Shown here: in pieces, positions 32,711 to 41,280 of the stretch
How the letters are laid out: each line of letters starts with the position of its first letter
Numbering within the stretch: position 1 is the stretch's first letter
Assembly (NCBI GenBank): GCA_947493195.1
Contig: CANLQG010000004.1
Span: 270,001 to 334,000 of the forward strand
Direction of reading: 5' to 3'
DNA length: 64,000 nucleotides
Source of the DNA: an uncultured Sphingomonadaceae bacterium
Lineage (GTDB): Bacteria > Pseudomonadota > Alphaproteobacteria > Sphingomonadales > Sphingomonadaceae
The notes under the pieces: model-generated
What the model was told of the DNA's origin: nothing
Databases searched by the model: none
What the model saw: the letters and a program-made list of their open reading frames with translations, nothing else
Translations under genes and position numbers: made by a program

Positions 32711-34194
32711 CAGCGACCTTCGCCAGCCAGAGGGCGAAGGACGCCATCCGCCCACGGCGCGCTGTCATCGATATCGGTTCAAACACTGTCCGCCTGGTTG
32801 TCTATTCGGGTCCGCAGCGCGCGCCCGATGTCTGGCTGAACGAGAAAGTCACCGCTCGCCTGGGCCGCGATCTCGCCAGTTCGGGAAAGATGCCGGAAGA
32901 GGCAATCGCACTGGCCATGCGCGGCCTTGCCCGCTTTGCGACGATCCTGAAGGACATCGAGGTGGCCGACGTGCGCACAGTGGCCACGGCGGCCGTGCGC
33001 GATGCGAAGAACGGGCCGCAATTCGTGCAAATGGTGGAAGCTCTGGGCCTGAAGGTCGAAGTCCTTTCCGGGGAGGAAGAAGCACGCATATCCGCCTGCG
33101 GGGTCATTGGCGCCTTTCCCGGTGCCGAAGGCGTCGTGGCAGACCTTGGCGGTGGCAGTCTGGAACTGGTGGCCATCGGCAATGGTGAGGCGACGCACGG
33201 CGTCAGCCTGCCCTTGGGCACTCTGCGCCTGCCCGCCCTTCGCGAAAAGGGCACCAAGGCATTCAACAAGGCGATCAAGGCGGAACTGGCAAAGGCGGAC
33301 TGGGCCAGCGTACATCCCGGCCCGCTGTTCATGGTGGGTGGCACCTGGCGGGCGCTGGCAGCCTTTGCCATGCACAAGGCCAAGTACCCGCTCACCGATC
33401 CTCAGGGCTTCACCCTCTCGGTCGCCGAGGCGGACAAGGCTGCCCGGAAAATCGCGCACATGGATCCAGAGAAGCTGACGGGGATCCCCGGGATTTCCTC
33501 CTCCCGTGCGGAAGGACTGCCCTGCGCTGCCGCCATGCTGCGCCCACTGCTTCAGTCGCTTAAGCCCGAGGGGCTCGTGTTCTCCTCATGGGGCCTCCGA
33601 GAGGGGGTGCTTTATGGCGGCCTTGCCGATGGTGCGCAGAAACTCGATCCGCTGCTGGCCGCCGTCTCTCACTTTACAGAACCGCGCGGCGCGTCGCAGA
33701 CCATGGCAACGCTGATCGCGGCATGGACATCGGATGCGGCACGGTCGCGCGGCAACGGCAGCGAGCGATTGCGCCTGGCGGCTATCATGCTCAGCCTGGC
33801 GCAGTGGCGGCTCGAACCGAACATGCGGCTGAAGCATTCCACCGACTGGGCGCTGGACAAGCGCTGGCTGGGGTTGACCCACAAGGGCCGCGCCATGCTT
33901 GCAGCGGCGCTGCGCGGCGCGAACGGACAGCTGGCTCCCATGCCGGAACTGGAAGCGCTCGCCAGCGAGGAAGCCTTGCACGAGGCAACCGCCTGGGGTT
34001 TGGCCTTCCGCCTTTGCCGCAGGCTTGGCGCCGGGTCGCGCATCTCGCTGATGTCGAGCAAGCTTACCCGCGAAGGCGACGTGCTGCGCCTGTGGCTGGA
34101 GCCGGGACGCGCGCAACTGGTATCCGAACAGGTGGAAACCGAACTCGCCCGCCTTTCCGCTTGGCTGGGATGCGAAGGGATCGTCGAGGCCTGA
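32707..34194 (+). CDS. ppx: Exopolyphosphatase, Ppx/GppA family
   Basis: 495 aa. An ASKHA-fold phosphatase that removes phosphate from polyphosphate ends or hydrolyses pppGpp. The ATP-binding-like loops are VIDIGSNTVRLVVY (about 20-33) and VVADLGGGSLELV (about 144-156); GSNTVRLVV, SGEEEARISACGV and the C-terminal HD-like helical part agree with the family. Four-base overlap with ppk1 indicates a coupled pair, common in alphaproteobacteria. Whether it prefers polyphosphate or pppGpp cannot be decided from sequence; the neighbour favours polyphosphate. Confidence 0.92.
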   Translation: MTATFASQRAKDAIRPRRAVIDIGSNTVRLVVYSGPQRAPDVWLNEKVTARLGRDLASSGKMPEEAIALAMRGLARFATILKDIEVADVRTVATAAVRDAKNGPQFVQMVEALGLKVEVLSGEEEARISACGVIGAFPGAEGVVADLGGGSLELVAIGNGEATHGVSLPLGTLRLPALREKGTKAFNKAIKAELAKADWASVHPGPLFMVGGTWRALAAFAMHKAKYPLTDPQGFTLSVAEADKAARKIAHMDPEKLTGIPGISSSRAEGLPCAAAMLRPLLQSLKPEGLVFSSWGLREGVLYGGLADGAQKLDPLLAAVSHFTEPRGASQTMATLIAAWTSDAARSRGNGSERLRLAAIMLSLAQWRLEPNMRLKHSTDWALDKRWLGLTHKGRAMLAAALRGANGQLAPMPELEALASEEALHEATAWGLAFRLCRRLGAGSRISLMSSKLTREGDVLRLWLEPGRAQLVSEQVETELARLSAWLGCEGIVEA

Positions 34195-34290
34195 GATCGG
34201 ACGGGCAATCCTTTTGCTTCCGGTCAATTTTGCCAACGCCATGCGCTGCTACGCTTTGCCCAGACTATACCTCTGACTGGAGCAAAACGC

Positions 34291-34608
34291 ATGACCGACA
34301 CCGGCAAGGCCCGTCTCGAAGCCCAACTCGCGGAACTCGAAAGCCGCCTCTCCCGCATCGAACGCGACCTGGACGAGCCGCACGACCCCGATTCCAGTGA
34401 ACGCGCCGTGCAGATCGAGGACGACGAAAGCCTCGAAGCACAAGCCCGCCTCGTTACGCAGGAAATTGCATCGACCCGGCGCGCGCTCGACCGGATCGAA
34501 AACGGCGATTATGGTTCCTGCGTCGAATGCGGGGAGGAGATATCGGCAGAGCGACTGGAAGCCCGGCCCGAAGCTGCCCTGTGTATTGCATGCGCGAGTA
34601 AAGCGTAG
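34291..34608 (+). CDS. DksA/TraR-family zinc-finger protein
   Basis: 105 aa, shorter than E. coli DksA (151). The N-terminal ~60 residues form a predicted coiled coil (LEAQLAELESRLSRIERDLDE), and the C-terminus has a C-x2-C-x17-C-x2-C zinc finger, CVECG to CIAC, as in TraR/DksA proteins that bind RNA polymerase through the secondary channel. The coiled-coil tip carries an acidic DEPHDPDSSERA stretch; the two aspartates of DksA are not clearly placed. GGAG lies eight bases before the ATG. It stands alone between ppx and a converging receptor gene. Confidence 0.85.
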   Translation: MTDTGKARLEAQLAELESRLSRIERDLDEPHDPDSSERAVQIEDDESLEAQARLVTQEIASTRRALDRIENGDYGSCVECGEEISAERLEARPEAALCIACASKA

Positions 34609-34665
34609 AAGCCGTCCCGCGAGCGCAGCAGCGGGTCAATCGCCGCACCTTGGCAACTTCCTTCG

Positions 34666-36693
34666 CTAGAAGCCGTAGCGCAGCCCGATCCAGAACGTCT
34701 GCGGCTCTCCCAGGTCGAGGGCGCCATCGCTGTTCCGGGTCACGATCGTTTCATCCAGCAGGTTTTCCACGCGAACCACGCCGGAAAGCGCGCCGATCAG
34801 CGGTAACTGGGCGAACAGGTCAACCGTTGTGGCGGCGGGCAACGGCTCCGTCTCCTGATCGCTTTCGTACTGGCGCCCGACATGTCGCAGGGTTGCTGCA
34901 AACAGCGCCCCATCCGCTGGCTGCCACGTGGCCGTAGCGCTGGCAGCGAACGTGGGCGTTTGCGGGGGAAGGTTGCCATCCAGCACGGATGCCGGGCCCG
35001 TCCCTTCGATTTGCGGAGCGACCAGCGAGAGGGTCGCGTTCAAGCCAAAAACGCCGAGGTCCAGCCGGGTGCCAAGTTCCAGTCCCTGCGCGTCAATGGC
35101 ATCGAGGTTGCGGCGCTGGCGCAGGTTCGGCTCCAGCGTGACGTTGGCGATGGCATTTGCCACCCTGTTGTCAAAGAAGGTGGCGGACAGGTGCATCCAG
35201 TCGGCCGCCTGCATGTCCATGCCCAGTTCCCAGCCTTCCAGCCGCTCCGGTTCGAGCGCGGCATTGGCCTGTGTCACCACCGGGAACACCACGAAGGGGC
35301 GGTAAAGCTCGTTGATCGTCGGCAGGCGAAAGCCGCTGTAGGCAGCGCCGCGCAAGGTCAGCTTGCGGCTGATCTGCAGTCGCGCGCCCGCACGCCATGT
35401 CACCTCCCAGTCGGAACGGTCGGCGAAGTCTTCATCGGTAACCACGGTTCCATCCGGTTCGACCGCGCGGTAGAAACCGCCTTCGATGGAATAGCGATCA
35501 GCGCGCAGGCCGCCGGTCAGCGTGATCGGGCCGTACTGCCAGTCATGCTCGGCATAGAACCCTAAATCCGTGTTGCTGCCACCGGCAAAGCGGTTTTCGG
35601 TAAGATTGCCGCTGAAGGCGGAATAGGCGTCCTCGAAAAGGTCGCCCTCGTTGCTGCGATAGTCGGCACCCAGGCGCAGCGTATGGTTGTCGCCCAGCGG
35701 GGGACGCACCTCGATTTTTCCGCCATAGCCGCTCGCGGGCGTATCCTTCTGGTCCAGCACGCGCACGAAACGGGTGGAGGAAATCACCACGTTGGAGAAA
35801 TTTCGCCACTGCGCGTAAGCCAGCGCGTCCACTTGCCATGGCCCGCGCGAAACGACGCGCAGCGACAGGTCTTCGCCCCGGATCATGCTGTCCGCACCCT
35901 CGAAGCGCAGGGTGCGATTGTCCTCGAACGCAAGGCCGCGCAACTGCACCTCCAGCGCATCGCCCAGTTGCTGGACCGCGCGCCCGCTGACGGACCAGCT
36001 TTCGTAGCTGGCTCGGGAAGTGGCCGGCACCCGGTCTGCCTCCGGGGTCGTGAAGAAGCCTTTGCCACGGTCCCAGCGCCCGCTGGCCACGGCATAGCCG
36101 CCGTCCCACTGCGGCGCGAGAGTGAGGGAGGCCTGCGTACCGCCCCGATCGTTGACAAGCGCCTGACCGCTGACAAGGCCGAGCGTTGCGGCATCGGCAC
36201 TGGTCAGCTCGATCGTTCCCGCCAGCGCTCCCGCGCCGAACGGACCGGAGCCGCCGCCGCGAGTCACGCGGATGGACGACAGACGCTCCGGCGCCAGGGC
36301 ATTTAACGGCACGTAGCCGAAAAACGGATCGACCATCGGCACCCCATCGAGCAGCACGAGCGCGCGGCTTGAGGCATTGCCGCCCAGCGCCCTGAGCGTG
36401 GCACCCTGCGCGGTCGGGTTGGAACTGCGACTGTCGGAGCGGCGGAACTGCTGGAACCCGGCCACCGAGCTCAGCGCATCCTCTACGGTGCCCGATCCTG
36501 TCGCAACGATCTGCTGGCGGTCAAGCTCGATCACGGAATAGGCGGGCACCGACGGGGTGTCCTCCAGCCCCTCCCCCAGCACAATGATCGGATCGCCGAC
36601 ATTTTCCTCCTGCGCGAAGGCCGGCGCACTGCTGAGCGCCACTGCAGCGCTGGTGAAGAGGAGGGATCTCATCGGAGGAACAATTCGCAACAT
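34666..36693 (-). CDS. TonB-dependent receptor, siderophore/vitamin-type
   Basis: 675-aa outer-membrane receptor (or 668 aa from ATG 36672). After a signal peptide (RSLLFTSAAVALSSAPAFA-Q) come a TonB-box-like DPIIVLGEG, the plug (SVIELDRQQIVATGSGTVEDALSS, NPTAQGATLRALGGNASSRALVLLDGVPM) and a barrel ending in FWIGLRYGF. It is shorter than the two glucan-type receptors and resembles BtuB/FecA-like receptors. Neither start has a good Shine-Dalgarno; the outer ATG is given. It follows a Tat-signal protein gene by 46 bases on the same strand. Ligand unknown; no cobalamin riboswitch was found upstream. Confidence 0.85.
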   Translation of the reverse strand: MLRIVPPMRSLLFTSAAVALSSAPAFAQEENVGDPIIVLGEGLEDTPSVPAYSVIELDRQQIVATGSGTVEDALSSVAGFQQFRRSDSRSSNPTAQGATLRALGGNASSRALVLLDGVPMVDPFFGYVPLNALAPERLSSIRVTRGGGSGPFGAGALAGTIELTSADAATLGLVSGQALVNDRGGTQASLTLAPQWDGGYAVASGRWDRGKGFFTTPEADRVPATSRASYESWSVSGRAVQQLGDALEVQLRGLAFEDNRTLRFEGADSMIRGEDLSLRVVSRGPWQVDALAYAQWRNFSNVVISSTRFVRVLDQKDTPASGYGGKIEVRPPLGDNHTLRLGADYRSNEGDLFEDAYSAFSGNLTENRFAGGSNTDLGFYAEHDWQYGPITLTGGLRADRYSIEGGFYRAVEPDGTVVTDEDFADRSDWEVTWRAGARLQISRKLTLRGAAYSGFRLPTINELYRPFVVFPVVTQANAALEPERLEGWELGMDMQAADWMHLSATFFDNRVANAIANVTLEPNLRQRRNLDAIDAQGLELGTRLDLGVFGLNATLSLVAPQIEGTGPASVLDGNLPPQTPTFAASATATWQPADGALFAATLRHVGRQYESDQETEPLPAATTVDLFAQLPLIGALSGVVRVENLLDETIVTRNSDGALDLGEPQTFWIGLRYGF

Positions 36694-36739
36694 ATGGGCG
36701 GGGCACTAACGATCCCCGGGCACCGCGTCACCCCGGCGT

Positions 36740-37282
36740 TTAGGCGGTGGACGACGACGTGCCGCGCGAGGGCAGCAAGAGCCAGGCGGATACCAGAGTG
36801 GGATCATGAAATCCCGCACCGGCCGCCACGAGCGGATCGTCCGGGTTTTTCACGTAGCCCGCAAAAGCGCCGAGCCATTCCTTCCCCGAACCCACGGCCA
36901 TGCGGATCGGAGGGTTCCAGACCGGATCGTCAGCAAAACCCGAACAGCCCTGGTCGTTTCCCTGCAGCAGGAATGACATTTCATAACCTTGCTCCACACC
37001 GGCACTGGCGAAAGCCTGGGCATCGGCTTGGGTGGTGACACCGGCGAGCCTGGGTGGCCGCTGGCGAAGTATGTCGCGCGCTGCGGTCCGCGGATGGCCT
37101 GCGATGGCATGCGTCCCAAGCCCAGCCGCGCCAAGCGCCCATGCGAAGGAGTGACCCGCCGGGAGATCTTCGCCATAAACCGCTGCGGGTACTCCCGATT
37201 GGCCGCGCAGGCTCCATCCGGAACCCGCCACTGCCGGTACACCGATGGCTGCGATAATAAGGTTTCGGCGGCTAACCTTCAT
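36740..37282 (-). CDS. Tat-signal-like exported protein, function unknown
   Basis: 180 aa. The N-terminus MKVSRRNLIIAAIGVPAVAG carries a twin-arginine (SRRNLI) followed by a hydrophobic stretch, so Tat export is likely. The body has no motif I recognise; GHSFAWALGAAGLGTHAIAGHP and FLLQGNDQGCSGFADDPVWNP are the most distinctive parts, with one cysteine. ATG 37282 is chosen for this signal; the open frame extends to 37453 with low-complexity residues before it. It lies between a sensor kinase and a receptor on the same strand and may assist the receptor (inference). Confidence 0.6.
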   Translation of the reverse strand: MKVSRRNLIIAAIGVPAVAGSGWSLRGQSGVPAAVYGEDLPAGHSFAWALGAAGLGTHAIAGHPRTAARDILRQRPPRLAGVTTQADAQAFASAGVEQGYEMSFLLQGNDQGCSGFADDPVWNPPIRMAVGSGKEWLGAFAGYVKNPDDPLVAAGAGFHDPTLVSAWLLLPSRGTSSSTA

Positions 37283-37358
37283 CACCGTGAACGACGCGAC
37301 GATGCCAGGGGGACGCCTGTTGCTGGAGTAGTCGCAGGCAACGTTAGGAGGAGCCGGT

Positions 37359-38372
37359 TCAATTGACCGATTGGCTGGCGAGGCGCAAGGAGCGGCCGCC
37401 CGGCCTTGCGTCGATCTGGTATTCCGCCTGGGCCTGCTGGGCGAAGGCTGCAAGCAGACGCTCGCCTATGCCGGAGGAACTTTCGTCCGATCCCGAGGTG
37501 CCCACCCCGTTATCCTGGATTTCCAGGCGCCAGTCGGCGTGGTTGCCATCAAAGCGCACGGATACCTGGCCGTCACGCCCGTCGGGGAAGGCATACTTGG
37601 CACAATTGGTCAGCGCCTCGTTCGTGAACAGGCCGATCGCCACAGCAGTTTCGCGGGGCATGGTCACCCGCTCCTGTCCGATATCGACTTCCACCTTCAC
37701 GTTTTCCAGGAAAGCGCCGCGGGTGACGCGGTCCACCACGTCCACCAGGTAATCCTGCATCGTCACCATCGCGCCTTCGCCCTGCGTCATGGCAAGGTTC
37801 GCATAGGCGGAAGAGAACGAGTGGATGCGGGCGATCGCCTGCTCCAGCGCGGCAGCGACTTCGGGCATCTGTTCGCGCCGCTTCTGCATTTCCAGCAGGC
37901 TGGCGGCGAGGGCAAAGTTGTTTTTCGTGCGATGCTCCAGCTCCTGCTGCAACATCACGCGCCGCTCGATCTCGTGGTCGCGTTCCTGCAGCGCACTGGC
38001 AACGGCCCGGCGAAATGCTTCGGCCAGGACCAGTACGATGAGCACGGCGAGAGCATTGATGATGACGCGCGAGGGATCAGTCGCGACTTCGAAACCCCAG
38101 GCACGCACCGGCGCGAGGACAAAATACCAGGCCCAGAGGAAGCTAGCGAGAAAGGCAGTGACCCCGCCTTGCCAATGGGCGAACAGGGTGGCGATCAGCA
38201 CCGTGGGATAGACCATGGCGAACGGACCGGCGGTTGGCACCCACACGTCCACCACCACACGCAGGCCCACCATGGCGAGCGCGCAGCCCAAACCAAACAG
38301 GATCTTGACGAACAGGCCTATCCGCTCGCTCTTGAACTGTTTGGCAACATCGAATTTGGCAACGCGATGCAT
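37359..38372 (-). CDS. Membrane sensor histidine kinase, HisKA_2 type
   Basis: 337 aa. Three to four membrane segments (about 21-125) resemble the DUF4118 sensor region. The dimerisation/phosphoacceptor domain is of the HisKA_2 family: H147 in LEHRTKNNFALAASLL. The HATPase domain follows with N box NEALTNCAKYAF and G box DNGVG, then GIGERLLAAFA. Kinases of this type in alphaproteobacteria often feed PhyR-type general-stress regulators; none is encoded here, so the partner is unknown. A 76-bp gap separates it from the Tat-signal gene downstream on the same strand. Confidence 0.85.
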   Translation of the reverse strand: MHRVAKFDVAKQFKSERIGLFVKILFGLGCALAMVGLRVVVDVWVPTAGPFAMVYPTVLIATLFAHWQGGVTAFLASFLWAWYFVLAPVRAWGFEVATDPSRVIINALAVLIVLVLAEAFRRAVASALQERDHEIERRVMLQQELEHRTKNNFALAASLLEMQKRREQMPEVAAALEQAIARIHSFSSAYANLAMTQGEGAMVTMQDYLVDVVDRVTRGAFLENVKVEVDIGQERVTMPRETAVAIGLFTNEALTNCAKYAFPDGRDGQVSVRFDGNHADWRLEIQDNGVGTSGSDESSSGIGERLLAAFAQQAQAEYQIDARPGGRSLRLASQSVN

Positions 38373-38424
38373 CTTGCATCAGTCCTTACGGAGCAACGCG
38401 GAAATGATCGCTCCCGCTGCCCTG

Positions 38425-38444
38425 ATACAGCCTTCGGGCTGTAT
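38425..38444. repeat. Perfect 8-bp stem with TTCG tetraloop
   Basis: ATACAGCC-TTCG-GGCTGTAT is an exact hairpin. It lies 53 bases upstream of the kinase start, inside the 227-bp gap 38373-38599. A second exact inverted repeat, AAGTTAC and GTAACTT with a 12-base spacer, is at 38503-38528. Neither is followed by a T run, so leader hairpin and operator are the likely explanations. No gene is seen in this gap. Confidence 0.6.
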
Positions 38445-38502
38445 TGGCGAGTCGCGAATGCCCGTTTCTCAAGGAGATGAATTGAATCCAGATAGGGTTC
38501 GG

Positions 38503-38528
38503 AAGTTACCGCTATCGCCTCGTAACTT
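38503..38528. repeat. 7-bp inverted repeat with 12-base spacer
   Basis: AAGTTAC (38503-38509) and GTAACTT (38522-38528) are exact inverse complements. The arm spacing (19 bases centre to centre) would suit a dimeric regulator binding two successive turns. It lies upstream of the kinase gene and downstream of the hypothetical gene at 38600. Confidence 0.4.
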
Positions 38529-38599
38529 GTGCAATCGTGCAAAGAACGACCGCTGTTTGATATCGGCGATCCTTGCGCCGCCGGTGATCGGCCCTGATC

Positions 38600-39232
38600 T
38601 CAGAGCCCTTCGAGGAAATCGGCGGTGATCCGCGGTTGCTCCTCGGCTTCAGCCTCGTCAGCGCTTTCTTCTTCCGGTGCCAGCGCCGGTTCCTCCAGCG
38701 GTTCGAGCGGCTCCGCTTCGACAGGCTCGACATATTCGGCTTCGATCACGGCATTATCGCGGTCATAGATGCGGATATCGTCGAACGGTCCCAGTGGCGT
38801 GTCGCCAGTCACCCGAATGAGCGGATAGGGATCGCCGGGAATTCCGACGTAGTTGAGCTCCGCGCGGTTTTCTTCCAGCAGGCGAAACTGCAGAACGTCG
38901 TTGCGCCTCGTCCCCCCGGGTCCGGCGAAGGTCAGCTGCACCACCCCGTCACGCTCTGCCGCAACCATCGGGCGCACGGTCTGCTCCCCGCTCATGTCAC
39001 GGAAAATCACCCCGTTGCTGTCGATCGCCTCCGGCCGCGTCCAGGCGCCGGCCCAACTGCCATCGGCCTCTTCCTGCAAGGTGAAGACGAAGATCGTGGC
39101 TTCGTCGATACGGAAGGCCCAGTGCCCCTCCAGCGTGGCATCGTGATCGTCTGCGAAGACGGGCTGACCGATGAACAGGGCCGCCAGAATGATGAGGAAA
39201 CGCGCAACCATCTGCCAAGCATGCCGCATCAT
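38600..39232 (-). CDS. Exported protein of unknown function with acidic C-terminus
   Basis: About 210 aa. A signal peptide (MVARFLIILAALFIGQPVFA-D) starts within the first 35 residues; the mature part begins with LEGHWAFRIDEATIFVFTLQ, a beta-rich segment reminiscent of lipocalin-like domains, and ends in a Glu/Pro/Ala-rich tail (about 150-205). No family is recognised. The start is uncertain: ATG at 39232, 39229 and 39208 are possible, GGGGG being just before the first two. It is a single-gene unit between folD and the kinase gene. Confidence 0.55.
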   Translation of the reverse strand: MMRHAWQMVARFLIILAALFIGQPVFADDHDATLEGHWAFRIDEATIFVFTLQEEADGSWAGAWTRPEAIDSNGVIFRDMSGEQTVRPMVAAERDGVVQLTFAGPGGTRRNDVLQFRLLEENRAELNYVGIPGDPYPLIRVTGDTPLGPFDDIRIYDRDNAVIEAEYVEPVEAEPLEPLEEPALAPEEESADEAEAEEQPRITADFLEGL

Positions 39233-39401
39233 GCCCCCATCGGGCAAGCAAAAGGGAGAAAACGGCGCGGCAGCTTTTTGGGGTGCAAAAATCGCCCGCC
39301 CGCCCTATGCGCACGGCGTGGAGCGATCGCAGCGAACCGTCGCGATTGCAGCGAGGGCCAGCGGCCCGCACCCGACCGACAAGACTGGAGCCTTGCCCGA
39401 A

Positions 39402-40328
39402 ATGGCAGAGATTATCGACGGCCGCGCAATCGCGCGCCAGATGGACGTGAAAACCAGGGCCGATGTCGAGGCTCTGGTCGCACAGGGTCATTCCGCGCCG
39501 GGCCTTACCGTGATCCTGGTGGGCGAGGATCCGGCCAGCGAGGTCTATGTCCGCCGCAAGATCAAGGCCTGCCAGAACGTGGGGATCCGCTCCACCGAGC
39601 ATCGCCTGCCCGCCGAAACGTCGCAGGATGACCTGCTGGCGCTCATCGATCGGCTGAACCGGGACGACGACGTGCACGGCATCCTGTGCCAGGTGCCGCT
39701 GCCCGGCCACATCGATGCCCGCCTGGTGCTGCGCTCCATCTCTCCGGACAAGGATGTCGACGGCTTCCACCCGGTCAACGTCGGCCGTCTGTCCACTGGT
39801 ACGGGGGGCATCGTGCCGTGCACTCCGCTTGGCGTGATGGAACTGCTGCGCAGCGTCATTCCCGACCTTACCGGCAAGTCCGCAGTGGTGATCGGCAAGT
39901 CCAACATCGTTGGCAAACCGGTGGCAAACCTGCTGCTGGATGCGGAAGCTACGGTCACCGTCACGCACATCAACACCCACGGCCTGCCGGAAATCTGCCG
40001 CCAGTCCGATATCATCGTGGCCGCCGCCGGTGCGCCCGAACTGGTGCGCGGCCATTGGGTCAAGGATGGCGCGGTCATCATCGACGTGGGGATCACCCGG
40101 ATGCCTGGCGAGAACGGCAAGGCCCGGCTGGTGGGCGACGTGAAGTTCGACGAAGTGCAGCATGCCCGCGCGGTTACTCCCGTGCCCGGCGGGGTAGGGC
40201 CGATGACAATCGCCTGCCTGCTTGCCAACACGGTACAGGCGGCGCGCAACCTGTTCGAGGGCAGGTCGATCATGACCGGCGACGACTATGCCGATGCCCC
40301 CGGCCGCGGCGTGCTCGCGGGGCGCTGA
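39402..40328 (+). CDS. folD: FolD, methylene-THF dehydrogenase/cyclohydrolase (copy 1)
   Basis: 308 aa, slightly longer than usual because of a C-terminal tail (GDDYADAPGRGVLAG). Bifunctional enzyme converting 5,10-methylene-THF to 10-formyl-THF with NADP+. Catalytic features are kept: YVRRKIKAC with the equivalent of Lys 54, DVDGFHPVNVGRLS, VPCTPLG, and the NADP loop VIGKSNIVGKP. GGAG lies 11 bases before ATG 39402; the longer open frame from 39171 overlaps the divergent upstream gene. Directly followed, after 43 bases, by a second folD on the same strand. Confidence 0.92.
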   Translation: MAEIIDGRAIARQMDVKTRADVEALVAQGHSAPGLTVILVGEDPASEVYVRRKIKACQNVGIRSTEHRLPAETSQDDLLALIDRLNRDDDVHGILCQVPLPGHIDARLVLRSISPDKDVDGFHPVNVGRLSTGTGGIVPCTPLGVMELLRSVIPDLTGKSAVVIGKSNIVGKPVANLLLDAEATVTVTHINTHGLPEICRQSDIIVAAAGAPELVRGHWVKDGAVIIDVGITRMPGENGKARLVGDVKFDEVQHARAVTPVPGGVGPMTIACLLANTVQAARNLFEGRSIMTGDDYADAPGRGVLAGR

Positions 40329-40371
40329 GCCGGGCTTGCCTTCGCGCCTTTCCTGGTGAAATGTCACCGCC

Positions 40372-41232
40372 ATGGCAGAAAAGATCGACGGACGCGCGAT
40401 TGCGCGTGAAATGGACGCGCATACCAAAGCAGAGATCGACGCAATGCTTGCCGAGGGCAGGGAGCGCCCCGGCCTTACCGTGGTGCTGGTGGGTGATGAC
40501 CCGGCCAGCGAGGTCTACGTTACGCACAAGGTCAGGGCCTGCGAGCGCGTTGGCTTGCGATCTGCCGAACACCGCCTGCCTGCCGCAACGACGCAGGATG
40601 AATTGCTCGCGCTGATCGGCAAGCTCAATGCCAACGCCCATGTTCACGGTATCCTGGTGCAGGTGCCCTTGCCCGGCCATATCGACGAACGTGCGGTGAT
40701 CGAGGCTATCGACCCGGCCAAGGATGTCGACGGGTTCCACCCCGTAAACGTTGGCCGCCTGTCGACCGGGACCGGCGGCATCTGGCCCTGCACGCCGCTG
40801 GGCTGCATCAAGCTGCTGCAATCGGTGGACCCCGACCTGACAGGGATGGACGCGCTGGTGATCGGGCGGTCCAACATCGTCGGAAAGCCCGTGGCCATGA
40901 TGCTAACTGCGCTCGGCTGCACCGTCACGATAGCCCACAGCAAGACTCGCGATCTGCCGGGAAAGGCGCGCTCTGCCGATATCGTGGTGGCGGCCGTGGG
41001 TATCGCCAATTTCGTGAAGGGCGACTGGATCAAGGACGGTGCCATCGTCATCGACGTTGGCATCAACCGGACCCCGGGCGAAAATGGCAAGGACAGGCTG
41101 GTGGGCGACGTTGCCTTTGACGAGGTGCAGCACGCCCGTGCCGCCACCCCCGTTCCCGGCGGCGTGGGCCCGATGACCATCGCCGTTCTGCTGGCCAACA
41201 CCGTGCAGGCTGCAAAGGCACTCTCCGCCTGA
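40372..41232 (+). CDS. folD: FolD, methylene-THF dehydrogenase/cyclohydrolase (copy 2)
   Basis: 286 aa, standard FolD length. Shares the same motifs as the upstream copy: YVTHKVRAC, DVDGFHPVNVGRLS, WPCTPLG and VIGRSNIVGKP. The two proteins align over their whole length with many shared blocks (MAE-IDGRAIAR-MD, PGLTV-LVG-DPASEVYV), so this is an ancient tandem duplication rather than a recent one. Both copies keep catalytic residues, so both may be active, perhaps differing in cofactor preference or regulation. Confidence 0.92.
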   Translation: MAEKIDGRAIAREMDAHTKAEIDAMLAEGRERPGLTVVLVGDDPASEVYVTHKVRACERVGLRSAEHRLPAATTQDELLALIGKLNANAHVHGILVQVPLPGHIDERAVIEAIDPAKDVDGFHPVNVGRLSTGTGGIWPCTPLGCIKLLQSVDPDLTGMDALVIGRSNIVGKPVAMMLTALGCTVTIAHSKTRDLPGKARSADIVVAAVGIANFVKGDWIKDGAIVIDVGINRTPGENGKDRLVGDVAFDEVQHARAATPVPGGVGPMTIAVLLANTVQAAKALSA

Positions 41233-41280
41233 ACGGCTTGCGGACCAAAGCCACCCTTTGCCACCTGGCGATCTGGCCCT

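Noticed and set aside
30233..32755. Long minus-strand open frame (840 codons) opposite ppk1
   Set aside because: It mirrors ppk1 almost fully; in GC-rich DNA the antisense frame often stays open. No ribosome-binding site or family features, while ppk1 is unmistakable.
37283..37358. Cobalamin riboswitch upstream of the Tat/receptor genes
   Set aside because: The gap is only 76 bases and shows no B12-box-like sequence; too short for the full element.
36740..37453. Longer form of the Tat-signal protein (237 aa)
   Set aside because: The extra N-terminal 57 residues are low complexity and would bury the twin-arginine signal.
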